Positions 9,792 through 21,811 of a stretch of DNA of 64,000 nucleotides are shown here, one piece after another. Below the pieces are notes generated by a model that was not told the DNA's origin, made no database searches, and saw only the letters and a list, made by a program, of their open reading frames with translations. Within the stretch, counting starts at the first letter, position 1; every line of letters starts with the position of its first letter. The position numbers were made by a program, and so were the translations under genes. The stretch is from Hypericum androsaemum (Eukaryota; Streptophyta; Magnoliopsida; Malpighiales; Hypericaceae): the NCBI GenBank assembly GCA_963995505.1, contig OZ023198.1, positions 13,879,141 to 13,943,140 of the forward strand, given 5' to 3'.

Positions 9792-12700
9792 ATGCCTGTG
9801 ACACGTAGAGGTTCTAACGCTACGATGAGGGAGCATGGTGAGAGCTCTTATAGAGCTAGAGATGATGCTACATTAGAGCCTACACATCCAGTTGAGCATA
9901 CTACTACCGATACTGCCACGCCAGCTGAGACAGGTCAACCCGTTAGTGGCACTTATGGACGTAGAAAGTGGAGTGGTGATGCTGTAGACAGAGTGATGAT
10001 GGCGATGGAGAAGTTTATCGCTACTCAACAAAATCAGGCAGAGAAGAAAGCCGCTATGACACCTAGAGATGATACATTGGCAGAGTTTCTGAGGCTAGAC
10101 CTACCCACATTCTCTGGTGTGCGAGATGATCCTCAGTTGTTCCTTGATGAGATGGAAAAGAGGTGGAAGATTATGAATTGTGATAGTAAAAGAATTGTGG
10201 AACTAGCAGCATTTAAATTGACAGGTGAGGCGGGAGTATGGTTACAAACTGTGAAATCAACTGGATGGACTTGGGATCAGTTTAGCGATTCACTATTGGA
10301 TCGCTTATTGCCTGAAAATCTGAGAGATGCTCGTGCGTTCGAGTTTGAAAGATTGTTGAAGACGCCAGAGATGACGGTGACGGCGTATGAACAGAGGTTT
10401 GATTATCTTTCTCGCTATGCAAAGCATCTGATTCCCACCGAGGAGAAGAAAGTGAAGAGATTTTTTCGAGGACTCGATGATGCGATGTTTAAAGTGATGT
10501 ACCCACGTGGATTCCAATCTTATTCAGCGGCCGTGGATTGTGCGAGGACATTGGAGATGCGTGATAATGAGCGGCTTACAGCGCAGAAGCAAGCTAAGGT
10601 GCAGCGATTTGATAGGCCATCGCAGTATGGTTCAAACCAGAGTTTCGGTCAACAGCAGCAAAGGCCAAACTTTCAACCTAATTTCTCGAGAGGTGGAGGA
10701 GCATTTGGAAGATTTGGTAGAGGATTTGGGAGAGGAAATGGCCCTCGCGGTCGAGCAGGAGGTCGAGGCCAATCCGGAGGTCCAGTGAATTGTTCTAGTT
10801 GCGGGAAGCAACATCCTGGAAGACCTTGCTACAGACAATCAGGAGCTTGTTTTAGATGCGGTAAGTTTGGACATCATATTAAGGATTGTCGTGTGGCTAA
10901 GGCAAGAGAATATGCGTAGGATACTAGCTTATCGGGATGACCTCAAGAACAATATAGGGGTCCAGTTAGTCAGAGCCATCAGAGAGAGACTTCGGTTCTT
11001 CGAGGAAAGGAACCGATGGAGCAGAGTGGAGGTGGTCCTGCTCGTATATATGCTCTCACCAGTAAAGATGCTACGGCGTCTAATAATGTGGTTTCAGGTA
11101 TACTCCCTATAGGCTTGTCTAATGCTCGAGTCTTGTTTGATTCAGGGTCGACACATTCGTTTTTGTCACCCCAGTTTTCTAGATCCTTTGATAGTCCACT
11201 TGTGTCATTGAGGGAGCCGTTAGATGTTTGTACTCCTTCAGGTTATATCATTCATGTGCATTTAGTTCTTATATCGTGTGTGATAGTTGTGGATAGTCAT
11301 GAGATGTTGACTGACCTACATGTGTTAGACATGGATGATTTTGATGTGATTTTGGGTATGGACTGGTTATCGTGCTATTATGCTACGGTGAATTGCTTTA
11401 ATAAGATTGTGAAGTTCAAGCCTGAGGGTGAACCCGAATTTATGTTTCGGGGTGATGGGATGATGACTCCACCAAGGCTTATTTCATATTTGAAGGCTTC
11501 GAGATTGTTACAGAGGGGTTGTGTAAGTTACCTTGCTATTGTTAAAGAGGCTAATGTGGAAAAGGTGACTGTCGATGATATTCCCGTTGTGGAAGAATTT
11601 TCTGATGTTTTTCCAGATGAGTTACCGGGTTTACCACCATATCGTATGGCACCTGCTGAGTTAAAAGAGTTGAAGATTCAGTTGCAGGATTTGTTGGATA
11701 AGGAATATATTCGGCCTAGTGTTTCACCATGAGGTGCTCCTGTGTTGTTTGTTCGGAAGAAGGATGGAAGTTTGAGACTCTGCATTGATTATCGCCAACT
11801 CAATAAGGTAACGATCCGTAACCAGTATCCTCTTCCACGTATTGATGATTTGTTTGATCAGTTGCGAGATGCCAAGTGGTTTTCAAAGATTGATTTAAGG
11901 TCGGAGTACCATCAGTTGAGGATTCGAAAGGAAGATGTGACCAAGACAGCTTTCAGAACTCGGTATGGGCATTATGAATTCTTGGTTATGCCGTTTGGTC
12001 TTACGAATGCTCCTGCTTTCTTTATGGGCTTGATGAATCAGGTGTTTAAACCATTCTTGGATCAGTTTGTAGTGGTTTTTATTGATGACATATTGATTTA
12101 TTCACGGACTGAGGAAGAACATGAGAGACATCTTTGCTTGGTTTTGAAGACGTTGTTGGATAATGAGTTGTATGCCAAACTTTCTAAGTGTGAATTTTGG
12201 TTACAAAGTGTGGCATTCCTAGGACATATTATTTCCAAGGATGGAGTGTCAGTTGATCCAAAGAAGATAGAAGCTATGATGAATTGGCCAACTCCTACCA
12301 ATGTTACGGAGGTACGAAGTTTTCTTGATTTGGCTGGATATTACAGACGTTTTGTAAAAGGCTTTTCCACTTTGGCCATTCCATTGACATGATTGACTCA
12401 AAAGAATGTGAAGTACGAATGGACAGAAGATTGTGAGAGACGTTTTCAGGAGTTGAAATACTTGTTGACTAATGCTCCGATTTTGGCTTTACCGTCTGCA
12501 ACTGGAAAGTATTCGGTGTATTGTGATGCTTCTAGGATTGGCTTGGGATGTGTATTGATGCAGGAAAGGAATGTGATTGCGTATGCCTCTAGACAGCTGA
12601 AGAAACACGAGCATAATTATCCAGTACATGACTTGGAAATGGGTGCAGTTGTGTTTTCGCTAAAAATTTGGAGACATTACCTATATGGTGAGAAGTTTGA

Positions 12701-14432
12701 CATATTTACTGACCACAAGAGTTTGAAGTACATTTTTGATCAGAGGGATCTGAATATGAGGCAGAGGAGATGGATGGAATTTTTGAAGGATTACGATTGC
12801 ACTATTAACCATCATCCAAGTAAAGCTAACGTTTTGGCCGATGCTTTGAGTCGGAAGTCGGCGGGTAGTTTGGCACATATGTCAGTGACGCGAAGGCCTT
12901 TGATTTCAAGTATACATGAGATAGTCGACCAAGGGTTAGAGTTGATAACAGTGCTTGATGGAAATCAGCCTATGATGTTAGGTGAGTTACATCTACAACC
13001 AACTATACGTGGTCGGGTTGTAGAACTTAAGAGAGATGATCCTGAGTTGATGAAGATGATTGAAAGAGTTGAAGAAGGTAAATTGCCTAAATTCTATCTC
13101 AGTTCAAATGGTATTTTATACTACGGTACTCGGTTGGTCGTACCTGATGTAAGAGACGTAAGGAAAGACATTATGGCTCAGGCACACAAGACCGTTTATA
13201 GCATGCATCCAGGTTCTACCAAGATGTACCATGATATAAAGATTCATTATTGGTGGAATGGTATGAAGAAGGACATTGGGGATTTCGTTGCTAGATGTTT
13301 AACGTGTCAACATGTGAAGGCTGAGCACCAAAGACCTTCGGGTTTGTTGCAACCGCTGGATATTCTGGAATAGAAATGGGAACGAAATACGATAGATTTA
13401 TTAGTAGGCCTTCCGACTTCACCACGAGGATTTGATTCAGTTTGGGTTATCGTGGATAGATTGACAAAGTCAGCACACTTCCTACCGATCAAGAGTACGT
13501 ATGATGCTACTAAGTTTGCTCAGTTGTTCATTGATCATATTGTTTGATTGCACGGAGTTCTTGTCTCGATAGTCTCTGATCGAGGGACACATTTCACGTC
13601 TCGATTTTGGAAGAAATTTCAAGATGCCATGGGTACTCGTTTGGATTTGAGCACAGCTTTTCATCCTCAGACAGATGGACAGTCCGAGTAGACAATACAA
13701 ATTCTCGAGGATATGATACGATCGTGTGTGATTGATTTTGGAAGTAGTTGGGAACTTTATTTGCCTTTGATGGAATTCTCATACAATAATAATTATCAGA
13801 GTAGTATTCAGATGGCACCGTATGAAGCATTGTATGGCACAAAGTGCAGATCACCGGTATATTGGGATGATGTTGGTGAGAAACAGAATGTGAATCTTGA
13901 ATTCTTGGATGATACGGTTGAGAAGATCAAAGTAATTCGAAAGAAGCTAATGACAGCTCAGAGTAGACAGAAGTCGTACTCGGATAAAAGGAGAAAGGAC
14001 AATGAATTTGAAAAGGGTTCAAGTGTATTTCTCAAAGTATCTCCGATGAAGGGTGTTATGAGATTTGGAAAGAAGGGTAAACTAAGTCCAAGATATGTGG
14101 GACCATTCGAGATTTTAGAGCGGGTTGGTCAAGTGGCTTATCGGTTGGCATTACCACCTACGTTCTCACATATACATCCGGTATTCCATGCCTCCATGCT
14201 TAGGAGATATTTACATGACTCCTCACATGTATTAGATCAGCCAAATGTGGAGTTTCGTGACGATCTCACCTACGATGAGCAGCCACTACAGATTATGGAT
14301 AGGCAGGTGAGAAAACTAAGGACTAAGGAGTTAACGTTCGTGAAAGTATTGTGGCAAAATCATTCTCCATCAGAAGCCACATGGGAGTTAGAGGATGATA
14401 TACGAGGAAGATTTACGCACCTGTTTGAATAA
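9792..14432 (+). pseudogene. Gypsy gag-pol polyprotein, inactivated by in-frame stops
   Basis: A single frame holds the domains in order: gag with a CCHC knuckle (CFRCGKFGHHIKDC, about 10845-10890); aspartic protease (DSGSTHSF, about 11140); reverse transcriptase (FIDDILIYS, about 12080); RNase H ([10 protein letters not shown], about 12520); integrase with HHCC finger (about 13205-13320) and D,D,E residues; and a C-terminal chromodomain-like segment ending about 14430. In-frame stops lie at 10917, 10938, 11730, 12390, 13371, 13545 and 13689. No frameshift was seen over about 4.6 kb. The start at 9792 is the first Met preceding the typical gag sequence; an upstream Met at 9765 is also possible. 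Confidence 0.9.
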
Positions 14433-14492
14433 CCAAGTAAGTTCTTCGTTTGATAACTTAGTTACAAGTAAATTCGGGGACCGAATTTTTAT

Positions 14493-14505
14493 AAGGGGGG
14501 AGAAT
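14493..14505 (+). other. Polypurine tract of the gypsy element
   Basis: AAGGGGGGAGAAT lies directly before the 3' LTR start (TGTGACATTC at 14506), the position expected for the plus-strand primer. Confidence 0.85.
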
Positions 14506-16065
14506 TGTGACATTCGGAAAAATGGTTGGTCGGAATGCATCGCATCGAGATGGTTACATGAGATATGTGATTTGAAGTGTTCAATAATATCAATTGGTGT
14601 CCTTATGATCCCATTTCAACCACAACAATCCTTAGTGAATTTATTTCCTTGAGAAGCTACTTGGACAGATTTGGACAGATTGACCTTTGCTTAGTAAATT
14701 GGACATAACATTCTCAATATTGCTTCAAATGGTACAAATGAACTTGATCCAGAAACTAGAAACGTAGAGGAACAAATAAGTTGACAATCAAATTGTATAA
14801 AAACCTGAGGAAGGTCGCCATATTTGAGCTGCTAACTTAGGAGTGTGCTGATTGGACCCCAGATTTTAAGTAGCCAATTGCAACACTCTACTTGTTTGCT
14901 CCATAGATCAAATTGAAGAGGTGAGTGGAATGCTATTGGACCTCACCCACCTCCTTCTATGTCTCAAAGACTCCTTTAAGAAGCAAAACGTCCTCACACT
15001 TAGCCACAAAATAGAATTGAAAAGAAGAAGAGAGAGAGCTGAAGGAAAGAGAAAGAAGCAGCTCAATAAAGAATCTAGCGGTAAGCCTAATTTCGTTCAG
15101 ATTTTGACTTTGAACCTTTGAAAAGAGTTGTAGAGGACTTCAATACCTTTCTTTTGGTATATCATATGTAGAATTTGGATCAGGGAATTGACGGCAAATT
15201 CGTTTTGAATCAGACTATCATTGAAGAAGTACATAGCTGAGGTTGTTGAGGAAAACGTGATCGGTAAGCATACTTAGGCTTCGAATTGGGACATGAAATT
15301 TTCACATCTTATAGAGGACTCTATAAGATTTCTAACCGTATATCATATGCCTTGTTTGGATAAAGAAATCTTGTTCAAGACTTGGTTGAAGTTCGGACTT
15401 GTCTGCTATATTCAGATTGAAGGGGGTCAAGAATAGAGACTTGGTAAGTAGTTTGTTTGGAAATTTCAGTGAATATGTGGATTCCTAGATATCAAGGACA
15501 TACAGGGAAAGTCATGTAAAGTATTATTTGAAGTGATTATGATCTGAGATTGAGTTATATGTGATAATTATTGAAGATGAAGTGGTTGAGCTTCTCTTGT
15601 GTTTGGTTTGTGTTGTGATTGCCAAAATAGATTGTTGGATGACATTTATGACCATGAGTAGGCTCTAAATAGATTATACATGTGTGGTACATTTGTCAAG
15701 AAAGTAAGGATTGAAAGAGATTGAGATATTTGGACATGTTTGATGCTTGTTTAGACGATGTGTTGTGATTGTGTCGTTATCCGTTGTTCTGAAGCGTTGG
15801 TAGCGATTTGGTTTAGGAATTCAGAGGTTAACCTCGTTATTGTGATTTGGGATTGTGAACAGAACATCCGCAAGGTGTGTGGGTGAAGGAGAATTATTTT
15901 GAGAGCTTTGAGTGAAAGGCATTGGATTCAGAAATCAGTGTGATCGGTGGATCTTCGTTGTGTAAGCAGATAGACCATGATATGTTGGTTGTGTTTGTTA
16001 TATGCATGTTTCATATCTTGATTGATGTGCGTCTCATGCAAATGTTATTGGTTATGAGATGAGAT
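14506..16065 (+). repeat. 3' LTR of the gypsy element (truncated)
   Basis: Matches the 5' LTR from its first base to GGTTATGAGATGAGAT. There the 5' LTR continues with TGTGCATATG, while this copy switches to unrelated-strand LTR sequence. About 750 bp of the LTR are missing. The short frame at 14921-15121 lies inside this LTR and is not a gene. Confidence 0.88.
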
Positions 16066-17541
16066 AATTTTCCATTACAAATTGAGGTCAGTTCCTCACT
16101 TTCCCTGCCAAGTTACTTCCGATACTTTAAAACAATCAACCGAGGCATAATCGCAAACCATCGTCTGAAATAGCCCAAAGGTACCAAAGTAGCTCAACTC
16201 CTTTCAATCCTTACTTCATTATTAACTAACCCACATGTATTCAATTCACTTATGATCAGAATTGTACCTAAGAATCAGTTTTGCCAACCAAACACCTACG
16301 GAGCACATGGTAAGCTCAATCGCTCTAACTTTGGTAGACAGCACATATATTTTAATATCATGCTTAAATCACTTCCTTTGTTCATTATACACTAGCTCCC
16401 CTATCTGTTCTTCATAACTCATAGTCAAAAATCAACTTAAAATTCTAAATAATTCACTTACCAATTCTTAACTCTTGAAATTTGCTCAATCTGGAAACAT
16501 GTCAGACAGTCTATCTTTCAATCAAATTTTTTGGGTGATTCCTTCATCCAAATAGGGTATATGATATACGATTAGAAAGCTAATTGATTTCTTCATAATC
16601 TGTAAGAAGAAACCAACATCTAATTCGGAGTCCAAATATGCTTACCAAGCACTTCTTCTTTCACTACCTCAGTTGTATCTCCAGCAGACAGTCTGTTATT
16701 CAAAATCAATTTTCCGTTAGTTCCTTGATGAGAATAGAACATATATATACTATTAGAAAGATCTTTGAATGCTCTACAACTTCCGTGAAGACATTAAAGT
16801 CCAATTCGAATCCGCAAGTAACTTACCAGGCACTTCTTCTTCAACTGCTTCACTTGATACTCCAGCAGACAGTCCAAAGTTTAAAACTAATTTCACGGCG
16901 ATTTCTTTATCAGAACTGGACATATAATATATTTTTAGAAAGCTCTTTATGTCCTCTACAACTTTGATCAAGGAACCAAAATCTAGTTCGAGGCATAATA
17001 TAGCTTACCAAGTCATTTTTTATCAGCTACTTCTTTCTCTTTCCTCTTACTCTCTCTCTCAACTTTCTCTTCTCTTTTGAGTTAAGGTTTCTGAGTCCCA
17101 AAAGTATGTAGGTGAGTAAGAGTCCAGCTTGACTCACCTCCTTACCAAGTCTAGTGAACTAGCAAGTGGTAATAGATGATTGGTTGATTCCAAATGAGGT
17201 CCAATCAGAAAGAGACTCATTCAAGCTCTGTTTTGACCATCTTCAGTTGCATTTTATAAAAACTTGTCAATTGACAAATTGTAGCCCTATGTGTGTAGTT
17301 TTTGGATCATATTTATTTGTAATATTTGGAGTAAAATTGTGAACGTGGTGCTCAATTTACTAAGTAAAGGTCATTGCTGTCCGAACTTGACCAACAAAGT
17401 TCTTAAAGGTTGGAAATAATTTGACTAGGCTTTGTTGTAGTTGAGCTAGAATCCTAATGAGACTATAGAATATCTAGGAACACTTCCAAACACATCTCAT
17501 ATGTAGATTGTACCATAGAATACCATTTATAAGATATCACA
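16066..17541 (-). mobile_element. Diverged related LTR in reverse orientation (partial solo LTR)
   Basis: Read on the minus strand, it begins TGTGATATC at 17541 and follows the same order of landmarks as the gypsy LTR: the GTGTTTGGAAGTGTTC block, the TTGGTCAAGTTCGGACAG region, TTTACTTAGTAAATTG, then several AGAAAGCTCTTTA / CGTATATCATATA-like blocks. Identity is clearly lower than between the two LTRs of the main element. It has no internal region or coding sequence, so it is probably an old solo or broken LTR into which, or next to which, the gypsy element recombined. Confidence 0.7.
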
Positions 17542-20177
17542 ACATCAAATACAACATAGTCAAAAGGAATCTTCAATTGCATACTTCAAAAGCATGTCCG
17601 CCAGGTTTGCTGGATGTTGATCTCCTAATTCCTCGCTGGCAGCTCCTGAGCCCTGAAGATTAGGGTCACCAATGACTGAACTCGATCAACATCTCGTCTT
17701 ACAAATGTCTTTATGTTGTAAGCTTACGACTTGACGAGTTCTTTTAATTATTTTGTATTTGATGTATCTTTAGGTTTTTGCATTGATGTGTGCCTTGATG
17801 ACTCGAGGAGAGTTAGCCTCCCTCGATGTACTCATTGTGACACTAACGACAGATTTCGCAATACAAAAGATACGGTTTACCTTTTTGAGGTGCTCTTTCC
17901 CTATCGCCGTTTTTTTTCATTCGGTTTTGACAAATTTAACAATCACATTGTTGTCACGGATAAGAGCACTTGGAGACACTAAATTGGTACGTGCATTTGA
18001 AACACGAAGTACACATTAAATAAAGAAATCGACGACTTGGACAAAGAAAGGGACATTAAACCGATATGAGACATTTGGAGAGTATGCCCATTATCGTCAG
18101 GCCCACTGTACTCCGAATGGAATTTGAGCTAGGTTAGAAAGATCTGGATGAGTCGTGCCGCGGGAGAAGATGTGTGGTGGGTTTATGGTTGGTTGGGCTT
18201 GGGCCTCCTTGCAGATGGACACTCGCGGGATACATGGCAAAAACCCGAGCAATTGTAACACCTTATTTTATCATCAGATCGTCTGGGCCCCTGTCCACCA
18301 TGATTATTAGTTGGGCCAAATTTATAGCTCTTTCTCGATGCAAGATCATACTTGCTTTTAAATGGAGATAGGCTTGGTGTAGAGAGGAATCAAAGGAGGG
18401 TTCAAAAATTATCTGTAAGCATTGAGGATCGAGTAACAATAAGCGGGATATTAGGCAGTTTCAACCAAAAGAAGTTGCGTCATAGATGACGGATTTGATG
18501 AAATCCTAACTATTGAATATACCAAGTTATAACTGTGTTCGGACCATATTAAAATTTTTCCAACCATATTAGTAACACATCCAAGATCCATAAATGTATC
18601 CACATCTTCATTTATCTATGAAGCCCTCACAATCTACAGCGACAATGCCAACTATGTTCCCTTTTGAACAAACAAAGTTTTATCTAGTGTTGTTGGCAGA
18701 TCGGAGCAAGACAGCAAGGATCTCGGAGAATTGAGGTCGTGCCAACGGATTATTACTCCAGCACTTGGTCATTAGAGACTTCAAGACTTGCGGACAGTCT
18801 TTCGGGATATCAGGTCTTAGGCCGCAAGCAGCTATTCCTACCGCTGCCTGCACTGGCGAATAAGCAGCATACGCAGTCTCACCTGTGACCATCTCCCAGA
18901 TCACCATCCCGAAACTGTAAGCATTGCTCATCCACGTCTCCATGACACTCTCAGGGTCACCTGCTATGATCTGCAATCAACCAGAGAGGGAGAGAACATT
19001 TCAGCCATTCCTGTTCCGTTGCAGTTACTTCGGGACATTAGTCAACTCCACGTCCACCAGCAAGCATCAATGTTTCTATTAAATTCAAAGATATCTGGTG
19101 GGCTCTACTAAATGAAGCTGGCAAAGTTGTGACATCATAAAGTTGGTGTCAAGATGGTTTGTCAAACGGAATATATTGGAGTAACTATGCAAAGGCAGAC
19201 ATTTTTGTTGAAATGTAAAGCAAAGTTATGATTAAGACATGTTGTGCATGCTCAAACAATATGTTGGAAAAAATGTAATGTAAAGTGTCTTTAGACAAAG
19301 CCCATCATTCATCACAAAGTAATCACCGAAATTGAACAATGACAGTGAAAATCATTGTACACGTCTCTATCTCAAGAAAAAGCATCAATATATAGATAGT
19401 CAAGCAATAACTTCCAAGAGGGAAAAGGATAGCCCAGCAATTAACTCCAAGTTAGACTACAACTGTACACCATGATTATCCACTACTAGACACTAACTTT
19501 GTTCAGCAGATAAAACGCTTTATTCAAGAGAAACACACAGTTGAGACTCATAATTCTCTTGCAATGGCATTGCATACACCAGATTAATCCTATCCTAGAT
19601 AATCATAGAAAGATGTACCAAAAGTCGAATTTACAAACCTCAGGAGCCAGCCAGCGGTAGCCATCAGTTTCATACTCCATTGCATCCCCTGCACTCTTGC
19701 AAGCAGTGACTATGCCCATGTCTCCTAAGGAAGCATTCCCATGCTTGTCCAATAGAATCCTTGTCGTGTTAAGATCTGAATATGCAATGTCGTGATCATT
19801 CATGAACTTAATGCCTTCTGCAACATCTGTAGCGATTCTCAGTATCTCCTTAACGTGAAGCTTCTTGTTCTTTCGGATCAACTCGTTCACAGATCCACCG
19901 TCCATCAATTTTGTCACCACACACAGACCATGTATTTCATCAACACAAACGCCATAAAATTGCAGTATATTTTTATGCCCACAAGTCATGAGCTCCAATA
20001 CGTCTTTGCGAAGCTCAAATTTGTATGCATTCCCTTTATCACACCCTTTAAGCTTCTCAATTCCTACCCGTCTTCCCTTGTAGACGCCTTTGAAGGACTG
20101 GGCTCCGATCTGATCAATAAACTCGAGGTTGTCAGAATTCAGCAGCCATTTCCCAATATCTTCTCCACCCAACCGGA
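17542..20177. repeat. Segmental duplication, copy B (pairs with 2737-5445)
   Basis: Same orientation as copy A and colinear with it. It begins exactly at the outer end of the inverted LTR (17541) and runs into exon 2 of the intact kinase-like gene. Both copies hold the same downstream flank, including a similar 60-codon open frame (3398-3616 and 18174-18371), which looks like shared noncoding DNA. Confidence 0.85.
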
Positions 20178-21208
20178 CCGTCTGCCATTCATCAACAGAC
20201 ACGGCGAAAGACAAAGTGGGTAAGGGCATCTCAAGCTGAATCCTAACATTAGGATCTTCAAAACCATTTCTGTAAGTCGGTTCACAAAGATCCTCTTCGA
20301 TCTCACCAAACTTCCGGGCCTCAACATTCTCTTCTTGACACCCACAAAGACCGAACGGAAGCTTAACACTGGTAGTCTTCGGCTTCTTCATAGCAGATCT
20401 CACAGCACTCTCCACCCGACTCTTGAACGACTTCTCTTGTCCGCCTTGGACATGGAGAAGAACAACTCCGAGAGTGAAACCTTTCTTCTCAAAGATCTGA
20501 ATCTTCTTGCAACAAATGGAAGAGCTATCGAGCGCTCCAGACATTGCCGGCCATGAGATCGAAGAGTTACACACAAATGTGAGCCTAAAAACCGGACCTT
20601 GCACCTCGTCCTCCTCGGATACCTCCTGAATCGCTACAGCGGGGTGGTCATCCCCTGATGCCTGCTCTATCAACTTTATGTGTAGAAACACTTCTTTCAT
20701 ATCAAACCCAGCCTGAGCATAGCTGCCATATCCCCAAAACACCCCCCCAACCCACAAAACCAAATCAGCCTAAGAAAAAAAAAATACACGAACTTTCTAC
20801 TTAAGTCCCCATTTTGGGTAAAGATGGAATCTTTATCACAAACCTTAGAGGCAAGGAATCGTAGTGCTTCCTGATACTGCACATGAGCTTGTCGGGAAGC
20901 TGGCTGCCCGGGTACAACTGGGTCAGGTTCCGTACAACCGTGGCCCACACTAGCTTCTTGCTCGGCTCCGGCTGGGCGTCGCGGGGGGAGTATGTGGTGT
21001 CCAGATTGAGAGAGTTCTTGAGGGAGGCAATCGCCTCGGAGACGTTGCGGCTGAGCTTGACGAGGCGCCGCTGCATCGCGGAGCCGGAGCCGGAGGCGGA
21101 GGAGGAGGAGGAGGCCTCTGATCTGGGGTGGGTCCGCATGAGGACTTGCTCAACGGCGTCGTCGTCGGTGCTGGCCCGGCCGGACCAGCACTCCAGAGCT
21201 GCTGCCAT
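18680..21208 (-). CDS. TKL/Raf-like protein kinase family protein, probable pseudokinase (579 aa)
   Basis: Three exons by frame and GT-AG sites: 20844-21208, 19639-20722 and 18680-18970. They join in frame (LPL|S|YAQAGF; APE|IIAGD) to give 579 residues. The N-terminus (MAAALECW..., Ser/Glu-rich, then a conserved helical region) has no recognised domain. The kinase domain covers about residues 320-575. The key motifs are degenerate: the glycine loop reads IGAQSFKG; the usual VAIK lysine position holds Glu (VGIEK, about 341-345); the HRDLKxxN loop reads YSDLNTTR (436-443); and DFG reads DMG (456-458). APE and the CW...RPxF helix are kept. I remember a conserved plant family with this same sequence pattern. 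Signalling or scaffold role is inferred; substrate unknown. A truncated copy lies at 3900-5445. Confidence 0.85.
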
Positions 21209-21230
21209 GCCAATGCCGGAGCTTGGAGAC

Positions 21231-21291
21231 GAGAGAGAGAGAGAGACCGCAGGAGAGAGAGAGAGACCGCAGGAGAGAGAGACAGGAAGTG
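21231..21291. repeat. GA-rich 5' leader repeat of the kinase-like gene
   Basis: Just upstream of the minus-strand start codon at 21208, GAGAGA tracts alternate with ACCGCAG units. On the transcribed strand this is a CT-rich leader, common in plant 5' UTRs. Confidence 0.6.
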
Positions 21292-21339
21292 AGGAGGAGG
21301 TGGCGGCGGTTTGGGTGGGTTGTGTTAACTTTATAATAT

Positions 21340-21811
21340 AATAATTGGGTTATAATATTAGATATAAGTTATTTTTTGTATTTAATTTAAAATTTTATGA
21401 TTAAGTTTTTTTGGTAGAAAAATCTTATGATTAAGTGTATATGAGTTTTTCATACTTAAAAAAAATTATTTATATTTAATTCAAAATATTATAACAAAAT
21501 TTATATAATTTATTGCTCGTAATATAATATACGAGTTTTTCATACTTACAAAAAGCACATCATTGTTACACTAAACAATGTAAAGCTCTTAACATAATAT
21601 AAGATATCTTCAATATGATATATGGTTGAACTTGTTTATTTATTTAAAAGAATATATTTTTTTTATAAGTAATTTTTATTAAACAATTTTTTTACAAGGG
21701 GCCATGAATAAACCCCAAAAAAAACGAAACAGACAAACTCATGGACCCAGAAGTCGCCCAAAAGGGGAACCTCCCGCCAAAGCCCCTAAGCACAAAAGAA
21801 TATTGATTTTA
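21340..21811. other. AT-rich upstream region of the kinase-like gene
   Basis: Very AT-rich sequence with no gene. It should hold the promoter of the minus-strand gene at 18680-21208. A stretch at about 21655-21800 with a long T-run and TTTTTATTAAAC may be a truncated reversed LINE end. Confidence 0.4.

Larger units (their letters stand above)
7320..16065 (+). mobile_element. Ty3/gypsy chromovirus LTR retrotransposon, decayed, 3' LTR truncated
   Basis: Complete order: 5' LTR (7320-9635), initiator-Met primer site, gag-protease-RT-RNase H-integrase-chromodomain in one frame (9792-14432), purine tract, then 3' LTR (14506-16065). The 3' LTR stops after about two thirds, where sequence of another LTR begins. 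The long LTRs and C-terminal chromodomain fit the Tekay/Del group of plant chromoviruses (inferred). The coding frame carries seven stops, so the copy is not autonomous. Confidence 0.92.

Noticed and set aside
3398..18371. Similar 60-codon frames at 3398-3616 and 18174-18371 that look like a conserved protein
   Set aside because: Both lie in the duplicated 3' flank of the kinase-like gene, so likeness follows from the DNA duplication. No domain or start context supports coding.
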